From assembly GCF_020382885.2 (NCBI RefSeq), contig NC_058512.1, positions 876,501 through 940,500 on the forward strand: a stretch of 64,000 nt of DNA. Direction: 5' to 3'. Made by a program: the position numbers and the translations under genes. This stretch comes from Scatophagus argus (taxonomy: Eukaryota; Chordata; Actinopteri; Scatophagidae). Each line of letters begins with the position of its first letter. Positions within the stretch are counted from its first letter, which is position 1. A model generated the notes under the pieces. The model searched no databases and was not told the DNA's origin. It worked only from the letters and a program-made list of their open reading frames with translations. Shown here piece after piece: positions 24,320-37,623 of the stretch.

Positions 24320-26328
24320 ATGCACGTGTCAGTGCGTCGAGTCCACATCCCGTCGGAGCCTGACTCCTCCTACTTCCTGCGGGTGGACTGGAGTGGGCGG
24401 GGCTTAGGGGCAGGATTCCAGCTGCTGCTGACTGATGGACAGGATGCTTGGAGAGGAGACGGTAAAAATCTCACCCGGCGTGACCTCACAACCTGTCGTG
24501 TCACATTTAATATGTCGGACGTGATTTACTCTCACCTGATGCCTGGACAGCCTCACCTGTTTGACCACACACACACACACACACACCTTTCTCTGGTCAC
24601 CTGGCAGCAGTTTAGAGCTTACCGTCGTTGACCTTGTCAGCAGCTCGGACACTCAGAGGAAGATTTATGAGCTTCTCTCAGGTCAGGATTCCACAAGCTG
24701 CAGGAAGCACAACTGCACAGGTTTACTTTCCTCAGAACTCGAGTGTCATATTAGACAACCCAGACTCTTGAAAAATGTATTTACAAAAAACAACACTAAA
24801 GTTTATCAGTTTGAACATGGGCTGTGTTGAGTTCGTGCTGTGCTGCTCGGCCTCCAGGCTGCCGCCGTGCGTTTGACTCTTATGCGTCTTTTGCTTCACT
24901 TCCCGATCCGATGGGGTTTGGTTGTGGCCGTGCAGTGAGCGAGGCGGCCGTGCGTGGCGAGGCCGAGGACCTGGAGATGCAGACCGAGCGCTACGTTCAG
25001 GACCTGCAGCAGGCGCTGACCGACACGGAAAGCTCCACCGCTTACAGCTTCAGCCTGACGCCGTCTCCACCCGCCCGCAGCTCCTCCGTCACGCTGGAGT
25101 ACGAGAAGGTTCAGAAGGACATCTCGGTGAGTGCGGCCGCTGCGTCGGGACAGATGTGTGTGTGTGTGTGTGTGTTTGTTTAAACTTCCCTCTCTGCCGG
25201 CAGACAAGTCGGGAGGTTAATGTCATAAAGTGCTGCCGTGTTTTGACTTTATCAGTAAAATGTGAGTCGGTTGTTGATGTTTCACATGACGTCAGCGTTG
25301 CCTCCTAATCTGTGTTTAAAAGCTTGTTCTGATCTCGGCGCTGAGCCAAGGAAGTGATGGATATAGTGTGAAAGGTTTCGTGAGTGGTGCAGACCTGCAG
25401 GTAACTCAAAAACAAGCAGAATCACTTTTCATTTCATCCCCTTTGAAGCCCCATCAGTCCCAGCTGGCGTTCAGCTAACGATCACGTGGTTAAAATGTGT
25501 CGTCGCAGTGAGACAAACGTTTGAGTGGTTGACCTTTGACCTCGTGAAGTCAGAAAGACGAATGACGTATCTCATTTGAGTATTAACAGTAAAAGTTACA
25601 ATATTTTGCAGTATTTTGAGGTAACTTTAAACCCTATGAGATCATGTGATCCGTCCTAAATCTTGAGCAGCTTTTCACTACAGATAAGCAGACCTGGAAA
25701 CCGAATAATCCCTGTCCAGTGTTCAGCCGTGTGAGCGCACTTGTCCCCGATATGGACACAAACGCGTTGCCATGGTGATTACGACAGAATGGGGCAGTCG
25801 TGGATCAGCGGTTAGGGTGTCGGACCCGTAACCGGTGGATCGCTGGTTCGATTCCCCGTCCCGGTGTCCATGGCTGAGGTACCCTTGAGCAAGGTACCTA
25901 ACCCCCACTGCTCCCCGGGCGCTGCACGCGGTCGCCCACTGCCCCGGGTTTGCTGTGTGTGTGTGCACGTCACTTGGGTGGGTTAAATGCAGAGAACAAA
26001 TTTCGTTGGAGTGAGTTCCCTCCAATGACAAAATATGTCACTTTATTTTTTACTTTAAAAGTGCGTCTGTCGAAGCAGAAAGGAAATGAGTGGACACTTC
26101 TGCTTTTAAGAGGCGGAGGTAGAAACGGGCGGTTTACAGAAGTGTGCTGCCTTGTGTCATCAGTTTCTCTTGCCCAACGTAAAAATAAAAAGCAGTAATT
26201 CATCATAAAGTTCTGAGTCATAATGACAGGCCGCTCGTTCCCCCTCAGCGCCACAAAACACCAGCAGAGCCCAGAGGTGGGACTCTGACACACACGGACA
26301 GGTGTTACCTGAGCTGGTTAGCATACCA

Positions 26329-26359
<31 letters not shown>

Positions 26360-29300
26360 TCTGCAGCAGCGTTACACAGAGGAGTGTGTGTGACATCTCT
26401 GGGCTTAATGCTGGTGTGTTTTCTCTGTTTGAGTCCGCTCATGTAAAGGCTCGTTCTCACACCAGATTCTGCACAAACCCACAACTGTGCTGCTTTTTAC
26501 TTCAAAATGATGTAACGTCATAGACTACGATAAAACTTAACGTACTTTAAAAAGACTTCTTCCACCTCAGCACAGAGGAAAGTCTTTTCACGATAAACAT
26601 GCTGTTGTTTTGATGACTTTAACATCCACCAGCTTAGTGCCAGCCTTCACCCACTCTGGCAGTAAAGCTGGAATAGGTGGAGCTGCACTCGGAGGCCTCT
26701 CCCCAAATGAAAGTGTCCCGCAGTTAATTAGTGCGAATCACTGAGTCAGGAACAGCTTTTGAAGCAGCAGCGTCTCTATGACGACATGACAAACCTTTGC
26801 CCACATCAACAGTGTTGGAGCCAGCACGGTCCAGCCAAGCCTCTCAGACCAGTCAACAACATCAAGCTCCCAGCAGGAGCTCAAAGCTTCATGTGAGCAG
26901 CGAGGCGACAGCCGAACTTCTTGTTTCTGATAAAACCGAAACCCTTAAGAGCTTAAAACTGAGTTCATATGATGAGGCAACAACTGCAAGTGTTTGCCAG
27001 AAGAGCTTTGACGAGCGATTTCCACTTTGAGCAGCATGTTAGTCTGAAGTTATTTACCTAACATGTCTAAGAGGAGGTGAAGTAAGAGCTGGCAAACGTC
27101 AGACACTTGTAAAGAAGCCGGGACGACACACAGGAGGAGGGAGGATGAGGATGATGAGACGTAAACACTGACTGGATGATTCAGTTGTCCACACAAGTGA
27201 GGGCAACGTCCACCAGTTTGGTCCACACTGAAATATCTCAACATCTTGCTGTTTGGATTCGCTCAGATTGTGTCCAGACATTAGTGGTCCCCAGATGATC
27301 AGTCCAACCACCTCGGCGACCCTCTGACTGTTTTGTCAGGTCGACATTGTAATTTGTCCGTGACTAGAGATCAGATCAGATCAGAGCTGAGCGTCGCTGC
27401 GTGTGAACAAGGCAGCGGCGTGTTGGAGGGGAAAGTCAGTTTCACCAGGTGACGGCGGTCACTAGGTCAGAACCAGGACAGAACACAGGAAATACTGTTT
27501 CTGTGTTTTCTGTGATTTTTCTGTTCAGTTCCGGTTGGGTTCTGTCTCGCTGAAGGCCGTCGCAGAGCCGGCGGAGGCGGTCAGGGAGTTACTGATCCAC
27601 AGTCTGCAGAGGGGAAACGCACTGGAGCTCCACAACCGGAACCTGGAGGAGGAGAACCAGAGACTGAGAGGAGAGCAGCAGCGCATCACTGCAGAGTAAA
27701 CACACACAAAACACACAACGACCAGAACGGGTTCCCAGTGCCCAGAACCAGAACCAGAACCAGGCAGGAAGGGAGGACCCGGCATGAGTTTTACAAATCC
27801 TCTAACAGATTTGGTTTTCGAACCTCGTCGTAGTGGAGCTACGAGTGTTTCCTTACTCTGCTCAAAGACATAAATCAAGTGGTGGAATGTAACTCAGTAC
27901 ATGTACTGCAGTACTGCTTGTTCCTTACGTTGTGTTTTTACTTCATTACATTTTGTCTGACAGGCAGGGCTGCCAGTCACTTTGCACATCATTTTCTTTC
28001 AATAATCCTGATCTAACAGTGCAGTAGACTGAAAACTGACATGACGAGTGCGTTTTGTTGATGGTACTTTTGTACTTGATGTGAGTATTTCTCGCAACAC
28101 AGTGTGACTCAAACCTGAACATCAGTGTTTATTTAGTTACAGATTACAGATTAAACAGATTAAAATGTGGTCAGAGACATCCAGGACTTCAACTTTTGAT
28201 ACCCGGAGCCTCGGATGCAGTTTGGTTGGTGGTTTGTGGAACTCCTGCACCTCAGGCTATGACACAAGCAAGGTTAAAAGTTTTAGTTCCCCCCTAATCC
28301 ATCACATGGATTTATTACTCAACTCGTGTTACGCGGCGTTGGGAGGAGACGCCCGCCTGCAGCTGATGTCACAGCAGGTTTCGCCCTGCAGAGTCACAGG
28401 GTCCCTCAGCTTCACCTCAGTATGAGTTTTAGTGTAAAAGGTGATGCTGACTTCCTGTCTGTGTCTCTCAGCTCCAGGTTCATTGGTTCCCACTGAAGAC
28501 GCAAATCTTTACGAACACCTCACAAACATGTAGTGTAATGTTGGATGTTCTGTATTTTATCAAAGACAGGAACCGATGTGAAGTGAAAACTCGCCGCTGC
28601 TCACCTCCTTTGGAGTCACTCCCTCGATTAGCAGCCGTGACGTCACGTTGCCGTTGTCTGTGTGCTTTTCATGACATCCAGGAGAATCGCAGAAGAAGAA
28701 AGTTTGATTTCACATGTTCCTTCTGTGTGTTGAAGTTTGAAGCGTTACGCTGGGGGTAAAGAAGCCCTGGAGGCTGAGCTGTACTCTCGCTTTGTGCTGC
28801 TCCTGAATGAGAAGAAGAAGAAGATTCGCAGCTTACAGGAAGCTGTCGCACACCTACAGGAGACGAGGTGCATACACAAACACAAGACCCCTCCTCCGCA
28901 GAAATGTTTCAACTGTACGTTTTCATCACATTTTATTCCATTTATTCTTCCAACAGCTCAGTAATAAAGTTTGGTGTGTGTCTGCTGTTGCTGGTCTTTG
29001 CTGTAGGAGTTCTGATGGACAGAAAAAGGAGGATCCAGTAAAATCTGACCCATCAGCAGGTCAGGATGAGGACGAATATGGAGGAAGTACTGATGAAGAG
29101 CCAGAGGAAGTGCATTCGACTCCAGCCTCTACATCGGGGTCTCGGGGTGAGTTCTGTCGGCGAGGCCTCACGCTCGCCTGACCTCCAGTAACCTCGTGTT
29201 GTTACCTTGAGGTGTTTTAAGCTCTTGACAGCTTTAGAACTGAATCTCATTCAAGCGCCACAGCAGCTCTCTTCGCTGATTGGCTCATCCCTCTGGTTAA

Positions 29301-32300
29301 AGTGCAGCCAGTCATTAATTCCACTAAAGTATAAAGTTCCCAACTGGCCACAAAATTTCCAGTCGCAGTCCTTTAGAAGAGGAGCTTATCCAGAAGTGCT
29401 GGCCAGGTCGTTTCCTCGCTGCGTGATTCCACTCGACTCGGCTCGCTTTTTTGTATCCTCCTGTTGTGGAAGTTGCCTGGTGGCTTTGTTGGTGGAAGGT
29501 CCAAGCAAGCTGGCATTTTGAAATCACCAAGCCAACGTTATTTATTCACTTCACCCGCTTTTTAAAAAATGTCAGCCTGCAAAACCACACGAGGTGTGCG
29601 GTTGAGCGAGTGAGAGCTGCGGCTGATGGCGAACGCGAGATGAGCAGCAAAGTTGTCAGTTTAGCAGTTTATTGGGTTACAGTTTGTCAGTAAATAAAGT
29701 AAATAAACCTGCAACTTCTCAAGCCCAAACAAAAGCTCTCGTGTTTCCAGCTGCTGCAGACTGACGCGGGTGTGTTTCCGTCCGGGAACATCACAATTAA
29801 TGATAGTTATAGAGCGAGTTCCCAAATCTGGAACTTTAATGATCATCTACACAAAGTGTTTGATTCTGACGTTTGAATGAGTAAGCCAACATTAAATCAC
29901 GCGAGGCAGAAAGCTGCAGTTGCAGGTGCTGGAAAACATCTCGTGACGGTTTGAAAGCCGCCGAGAGCCGAGCGGAAACAGGACTCGCCTCACAACACCT
30001 TCATAATTAGACCCACGAAGGTATGAGAAAAAGCTCTGTCACATTTAGTAAAATATGACTCCATTTATCCAGCTGTTGTCATGGTGTGTGAGTGTGTTTG
30101 CACCACCTCATGCCCAGAAACTAACCATGACGTCACTGAGGAGTTATGTAATGCGGAGTCGTGGGCCCCCGTGAACTGACATCCCAAAACACCTTTAAAC
30201 AGAGCAGCTCGTAAGGCTGACGTGACCCTGCGTCAACCCGTGTCCTCCCACACGGTCTCGGCGTGATGGCTGTAGGTGTGTTAGTCACCTGTCATGGAGC
30301 TGTGAGGGGATTTGTAGGGGACTTTTGCTCTCCTCTCGGCTGCTTACGTCCACCACTTTTCCACTTTCTCACACGTGTTGAGTCGTCCAAATCCAGGTTG
30401 GGTTTGTCGGATGCGGTGAAAGTGTCCCTGCGCTCTGGGCCTTTCCCCTCCATGTGATGGGGAAAGTCTTGCAGGCTTTGTGTTGTTCCTGTTGCCACGA
30501 CAGTGACTCAGACGCCACGTGCCGCCTCTCAGGGCCAGCAGATAGAAGGAGAGAAGTTTGAGGAAATCTGTGCTTTCGCTTTGTGTGTTTCTGGCTGCTG
30601 CTGCCGAGCGGCAACACAACCAAACTTTGTGTTGTTGATGTCAGATTGTCGCGAGCCCTTTCTGATGAAGTAAGTGTGTGTCTATAAAAACCTTTTAATG
30701 GCCCCACCCAGTAAAGAGAAATGGAAAATGAATTTCTTTGCTCTTGTTTGTTCTTTTGTTTTATTTTTAACTCACCACCCTGATGTTACGTTATGAGCCC
30801 TGAACAGTTAAGGCCGTATGAAGTCGTAAATGTAACTTTGTGAGGTAAAGATGTGCTCTTTGGCTGCTCCTCAGTGCTCACCAGCTAAACGTGTCTGTGG
30901 TTGGATTTTCGGGTTTTCTCTCTGGCTGTAAGGCCAAAACGATGAGCCCGAAAGGCAGCTGCAGAGCTGCAGTCTGCAGAGCTGCAGTCAGTGATGTTCT
31001 CTGTGGGTTTCCACACACCTGACACCTGTCCACTCGTCACGCTTTGACTCTGTCCTGCTGCTGTGTGTTCAGTCGGGTCAGTTTAACAGGCAGCTTTTAC
31101 AGACAGTTTCAGGGTCAGTATATTCAGAGAAAACAGGGAAGAAGGTGTTGAAACCAGGAGCCGAATTAAACCGAGCCAAATCCGTGAGCGGCGATGAATG
31201 CGTGAAAAGGAAGCATCAGCCTCCTGCTCCCCGGCTGTTTGGTCTCTGGAGAACCACAACCGTGTGCTTCTCTGTCGGGTCCTGCCGTTCGAGGACGGAG
31301 GCAGAGAGGAGGCGATGAAAGAGGAGTCAGGTGGAGGAGGAGAGGAGGCTGCCATCGCTCAACTCTGACACGCCAAGTTTAAAGGGGATTCCACTGGTTT
31401 TACACAGAAAGTCAGTTTATCTGCTGCAGTTTTGAAGTACTCTCCTTATGTGTACTTGTGGTGCTTGATGTTGCAGAGAGAAATATTTCACTTCTGACTT
31501 CAGTAAATTTGTAAAAGTTGTTGCATGGTTGTGCATTAAACTGCCAAAGCACACAGTGACGCAGAAACTAATTCTTTTACTGAGGGAAACGCCTGAATGC
31601 AGGATGTTTGTTTTCTCGTCAGCGGCTGAAAACATGGCGGCTTCCTCCTCGCCTCCTTCAGCAGTCGTGTGTGTTGTGAAGGTTATGCTGTCATTAAATT
31701 GTATTTAAAGTACTACTCCCGTGTTCTCCTCAGAGTCCTCGACTGCGAGCCCATTGGCCGACGTCCTGAAGGACATCACAGACGTGGCCCCCTGTCGCAA
31801 GCGGCGATTTCGTCAGCTGGGGGCCCCCGGCGCTGCGGCGAAGAGAGCGACCCCGCAGAGCCCCCGGAGGACGAGGTAGAGGAGCTCACTGCGTCACGTC
31901 ACAGTCGGTGTTTGAAGCAGTTCCTCCTGCTGCTCTGGTTTCCCTTAGTGTCTCTGTTGGAGCAGTTCACTGGCCTCGTCGCTGTAAACTGCTCCTCAGT
32001 CAGCCTCACATTTGTTCATTGTGGCAGGGTGTGACACACAAACACACTTTTCATCTGTTCAGATGCACTTCATGGAGGTTAAAGCCGCACCTCCCTCCCT
32101 CACAAACACACAGACAGCTTCACAAGACAGATGATCGCCTCCACCTGGAATGACTTTGGGATTGTTTTCATTTTTCTGAGCTGATCCGTCTCTGCTGTCT
32201 CATCTTCCCTAAGCCTCCCCCTCCTCCTCCGCCTCCCCCTCCTCCTCCGCCTCCCCCTCCCCCTGCCCCTTCGTCCTCCTCCCATCTCCTTCTCCCCCTC

Positions 32301-35300
32301 CTCCATCTCTCTCTCGAATGGGAAAGTCAAACATCATAAACGATCCCTGTCAGAGATCTTCTTTATGTCGGGTATTTCCACCCAGTCTGCAGTGACTCTT
32401 TGGTTGCCCCCCTTCAGTCGGAGGTCGAATACACACAAGACTGAAGAGGCTTCAAAGCTCAGCTCGTTTGTATGGCAGTCGGCTGTAAAGCCCTGATTTA
32501 CCCCAAAGCAATCAGTCAAAGTGTGAAGGAATGCGAGGACACGAGCACATAAACATCCGCAGCACACCGCTGGTGTTTCGTTATTGATTAATCAACCGAT
32601 TACCTTGGCGATTAATCGTTCAGTCTGTAAAGTGGCAAAACACTTTCCCACAGCCCAAAGTGTTGTTTCCAGTTTCTGCTTTTGTCTGCAGTCCACTGCT
32701 GTCAGACATGACAAAGCAACAAATGCTGACGTTGAAGAAGCTGGAACCATCAAATGTTTGACTGAAACGATTGATCGATTATCGGAATAGTTGGCTCTTC
32801 AGTCCCTTTTGGTCGCCTGGTGGCGGTTCTGGCCTGCTGCTCATTTGACGTCATCCGATTAACCATGTGATCTGACTGTCAGCTGCGGCTGCATTGGTTC
32901 AGTCTTCTTCCTGCTTTACCTTCAGAGTAGCATTAAACAAAGTAACGCTGACTTTCTCTCAGTCGGTGTTAACGATGACGTTTTGTCACAATAAACTTTA
33001 TTTGAGTTGTCACTGGACAAAACCACCAGAAAGGAAGATCGAGAACATCATGTGAGTGTTAAACTTTCACATTAAACATTACATTGTTGTATATTCAGTT
33101 GCGTTGTGTTCTTACTTCATCAACCGAGTCAGTTCAGACTCAGAGAGCGAGGAAGGAGCTCAGCCAATGTGACTAATGTGAATAAAACTTTAATACAAAT
33201 AACAGCACATTCTGGTCGTCATGACTGCCGACGGTAATGACCAGCTGGACTTCCTCATTTTCTTCCAGCTCTGGTGGTCTTAACTTTGTGAGCTGTTTTG
33301 TAAAATTAGTCAAATATTTACTAAAATGCCGGCGTGATGTTGTCGTAAGCGTCGTGCGCAGCAGTCGTCGGCACTGAATGAAGATCCTCCTCGCATTCGG
33401 CGTGAGCAGGTAACCCAGAGGTCCGATGTCGCTGCTTCCTGGGCGCTGAGTGGGTGGACGCCTGCTGGTGGGAGGCGGACATACGTGATGCTGCAGGGCT
33501 CATCGAGGACAGAGGACTAGACCAGCAGCAGTGTGACCTTGTTCCAGTTTGTCCAGCTGCACACCTTCAGGGCGTTGTCACGTTTACGGTGTTCCTCTGA
33601 GAGGGAATATCAGATTCAGCTCCCTCGCGGTTTATTGGTGATAAAAGAGCAGAGTCGTCCCGCAGGTTTATGATTTCTGCTGCTGGTCTTTTCTATCTGT
33701 TTTATCTCTTGAAGCACACGAAGGCCTGGCTTTAGGCGGAGCAGCTGGTGGTGAGCCGCCTCGGGAGAGAAGACCTGTGGACTTTATGTGAACACACAGT
33801 CCCACTAATGAGTGTGTGGAAAACATCAGGAGGCTCGGCCGCACTGTGGAGAGGACGAGTGCAGGACTGCTGTCCACAGCAGGTTTCTCCGGGAGAAATC
33901 TCATTCTGAAACCTCACGAGGGATGAGTTGTTGCCGTCGATGGTGGAAACGTGAGTCAGGGTTGGGGAGAGGCTGAATATTTGAAGTTTCAGAGCCAGCG
34001 AGGTGTTCCCCTTTAACAGCTCCTGTTAGAGCCCATCAGAGTGTGGACGATTTGTTTGAATCATGAGATGTGTGTGTGCTGCAGAGTGAAAGTGAGAAAA
34101 TTAACCAAGCCTTTAATTTGAATGCTTTTATTCTCGGGTCTGAACCCAGAGCAGCAGGTGGGGGTTTGTCAGGGGGGTCGGCAGAGCCAAAGCCAGTCTG
34201 GTCTCACAGAAACAATTATGCAACTTTCTCCCCTCCTCCTCCTCCTCCTCCTCGTCCTCCTCCTCCTCCTCCTCCTCCTCCTCTGTTGTGTCGGTGATCA
34301 AACACACATCCAAAGCCTCTCAGTACTGCTGCTCTTGTTCCCAGTTTCTTTTTGGATGTGGCCATTTAGAAAATCTTCTAAAGACGTGTCTCAGTGCGAT
34401 GATGTTTCAGCAGAGGGTGAATAAACGGGGTCGTCCGAGCGCCAGCTGCCGTCCGCTGCCCACATGCAGATGGCTCGAAGTGGTGCCATTCACCCGCAGC
34501 TGCTGCCTGTAGTTTCTAGTTGGTGCCCATTGCTGAGCCTTATTAGCAGCTGCGTCTGGCTGCATGTTTGACAGGCTTTAACGTGGACGGTTCAGCACGT
34601 TCGGCGGCGCTTCAGCCAGCTTCACCCTGTCACCTCCGCGGTCGTCCTCGGGAGGAGCAGGAAATGAAGGTGATGCGAACCGAAGATGAGGATGAACTCA
34701 ATCGTTTGTTGGTTGTCAGGCTGTAGTTAGCTTAGCTTAGCTTAGCGTTAACACTGGAAGCAGGATAAAGACTCCGACACGAGGCCGATGTTCATCTTCT
34801 CATTGGAAAGAAAGCTTGTAAGTGTGTTTGCCAAGAAGTTGAACTGCTCCTTTACCAGAACACTTCCTTATAAAATAATTTCTGTTCTCTGTTGTGCAGC
34901 TGGTTCTCCTGTTGCTCAGTCTCATTTCTGGCTCATTGTACTTCCAGTTAATGTGTCCTTGAGATGTAAGTGCTCTCAGGACTGTTTTCCCATGAAAAGA
35001 AGCTTACAGTGAAACACATTTGCACTCTCTCTTCCTGCAGTGCTTCTGTAAACGATCAAACATCGCTGCCAGCCATCGCAGATAATCACTACAAGACAGC
35101 GGACTGCTGGAGCCTCATGCGTTTCGTACTCAGACTTTTCATAGTCTGTTGTTTGAGCTGTGGCCCTCTGACATGATCCAAGTCAGCTGTGACATCTGTA
35201 ACATTTATATAACTTATGAATGGAGTCTGTGAGTGTTGCTGTCAGAGGAAGTAATGCATTAAAGCAGCATTTCCCAACCAGGAAGATCACTGAGAGGCTC

Positions 35301-37411
35301 ACAAGATGAGTCTGAGAAACTGAGGATAACTTAGTTTTACTTTTTATCATGTTTCTTCTTATTGTTAAAAAAAATCGCTGGCTGATTTTAGCTCTTCAGG
35401 CTTTTTCAAGATGATCCTAAAAACAGTCTGAGAAATGAACGTCACTGCTCACAGCTGCAAACGGGCTTTGAGGGCTCACAAGACAAGAAGGTCGTGAGCG
35501 GCGTGTGAGTGCACCACGTCACAAAAAGCAGACGGCCTCTTTATTAGGTATACCGACCGTCTCGTTTACTGCAGGAGAACAGCTCGGCCTCATAGTGTAG
35601 AACATTTTCTTCGAGGTGTTAATTGAAGCCGGAGTCAGCTGGCAACACACGAGCCAACACGGCAGCATGTGGCCGATCTCAGAGCTCGCACCACCTGGTC
35701 GCCAAAGTGAACGTCGACACCGCATGTTTCGCCAAACCAGGGATTATGTTGAAACTTCAGTTTTATGTTGTGGTCTGAAAGCCTGGTCCGGTTTAGGCAC
35801 TAAAACACTGCTGCATGTTGGGAAGGGTTTGGACGGAGATGTTGCAAACTGAAATTGTGTTTAGCTGTGGTGGAGCAGAAGCCTCAGAGATGGATATCTA
35901 CAAACCAGGACAACGCTGTCCCAGTGGGAATCCCACGAGAGTTTGCAATTTGGTGCACTGAATCTTTAAATGGCAGAACTTTGGCTGTAATTTGTCTCGT
36001 TTAGACAAAACTAATCCTTCTGTGGAGCTCGTTCCAAACTGAGCCTCTGTTTAGTTTCTTAAGCTACAAGCTAGCACATAATTGGTGTGTGCGCTGCAGC
36101 TCTGGTATGTCACCAGACCAGCTCCGTGTGGGGGCTCCTGTGTGGCCGATGCCTGAGCTTAACCTCACCTCTCGGGGTTGAAACCGCTCTCGTCAGGTCC
36201 CCCCTTCGCCATGTGCTCGAGTCTCCGGTGGTCCTGCGTGGCGGTGAGGAACGGTGAACACGTCTCCTGTTTCCTCTTAACTGGTTCCAGCAGTGTTTGT
36301 CATACAGTTGGTGATGATTTAAACAAGCTCGGGGCCTCTCGTCTCTCTTCTCCTTTGTCACACCGGGCTTTTCTTCTCGTTTCCATTCGGCTAATCATCG
36401 CTGCAGCAGGGCTGGATTGTCTTCTGTTCTCGTTTCCCAAGTGTCTTTAAGTTCTTCTAAAGTCAACTCGTGACTTGAAGCTCAAGATGCTTCTCAGGCT
36501 TGTTGGTGGTCCCCAGGTCAACTTGGATTTACATTTTCTAGTCATTCATGTGTGCAGTAAGGCTGGAAATGAGTGCTGGTTACCTGCCTCCCCCGAGGTT
36601 CAGTAGCTGCTTCAGTACACGGCAGAATTTTGCGTTTGCTGAAATGCAGGAGATGCTAAGCTACACGGCGTGAAGTGCCGAAGCTCGGGTTGCGTGACAG
36701 AAGTGTATTACGGATAGCCGTTGGTCTCAGACGTCTAAAAAAACACATCGGTGAGATCCGCACATCCAGCAAGCTGATTGGTTGATCTTTAGCTTGTTGG
36801 GAGGCAGGTTCAAGATGGAGGAGAGAAAAAGACATGTAAAAAAGTTTCATGTATTCAAATCAAATCTAATTATTCTCTTTCCTGCTAAGGATTAGATGAG
36901 CATTGTTTCCATGATGCGTATGCAGCTACAGCCAGCAGCCAGTTAGCTTAGCTTAGCATAAAGACTGGAAGCCGGGGGAAACAGTTAGCCTGACACCGTC
37001 CGAAGGAAACTGAAATGTAAAATCAACACACTGCCCTTGAATGCAGGTTTGTGCGTTCAGCAGAACATAACTCACGAAGAAGACGTCCTCCCTTCAGGTG
37101 TGGACGTTTGAGCCCCAGCAGCCCCTCAGGGTGAACTGCTGTTGGCCTACGTTTGCTTCCCTCCTCAGTTTCTCTGCTTTCATCTGCTCTTTTCTCTGCT
37201 ACCCGCTGTGCATCCTTGATCCTTCCTCCGTCCTCCTTAGGTCTGAAATTTTGTTTCCTGAGCCCTAAACATCACACAGTGTTGCATTCAAGTAAGGCAG
37301 AATATATGAGCGTCTGCACATCTGAGACTGGAGGACAGCACGATAAAACACACAGGTAGCCAAGTCCAGCATTTGATGTAGACCACTGAAGGTGGGGGGA
37401 GCTGCTTCAAT

Positions 37412-37446
<35 letters not shown>

Positions 37447-37580
37447 CTATCTGTCTACACACGGGTATAAAAGCAGCCCATGTGTTTCTAGTCTTGCTCC
37501 TTATGGGCTACATGATACACTTCCCGTCTCAACAGGAAAACTCTCCTGTAAACCAGCTTCATTAGCCACTGACCTGCTCC

Positions 37581-37623
<43 letters not shown>

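Noticed and set aside
25791-25865. Functional tRNA gene
   Set aside because: The A and B boxes are present, but the body continues into a SINE shared with another locus and the cloverleaf is imperfect; it is a SINE head.
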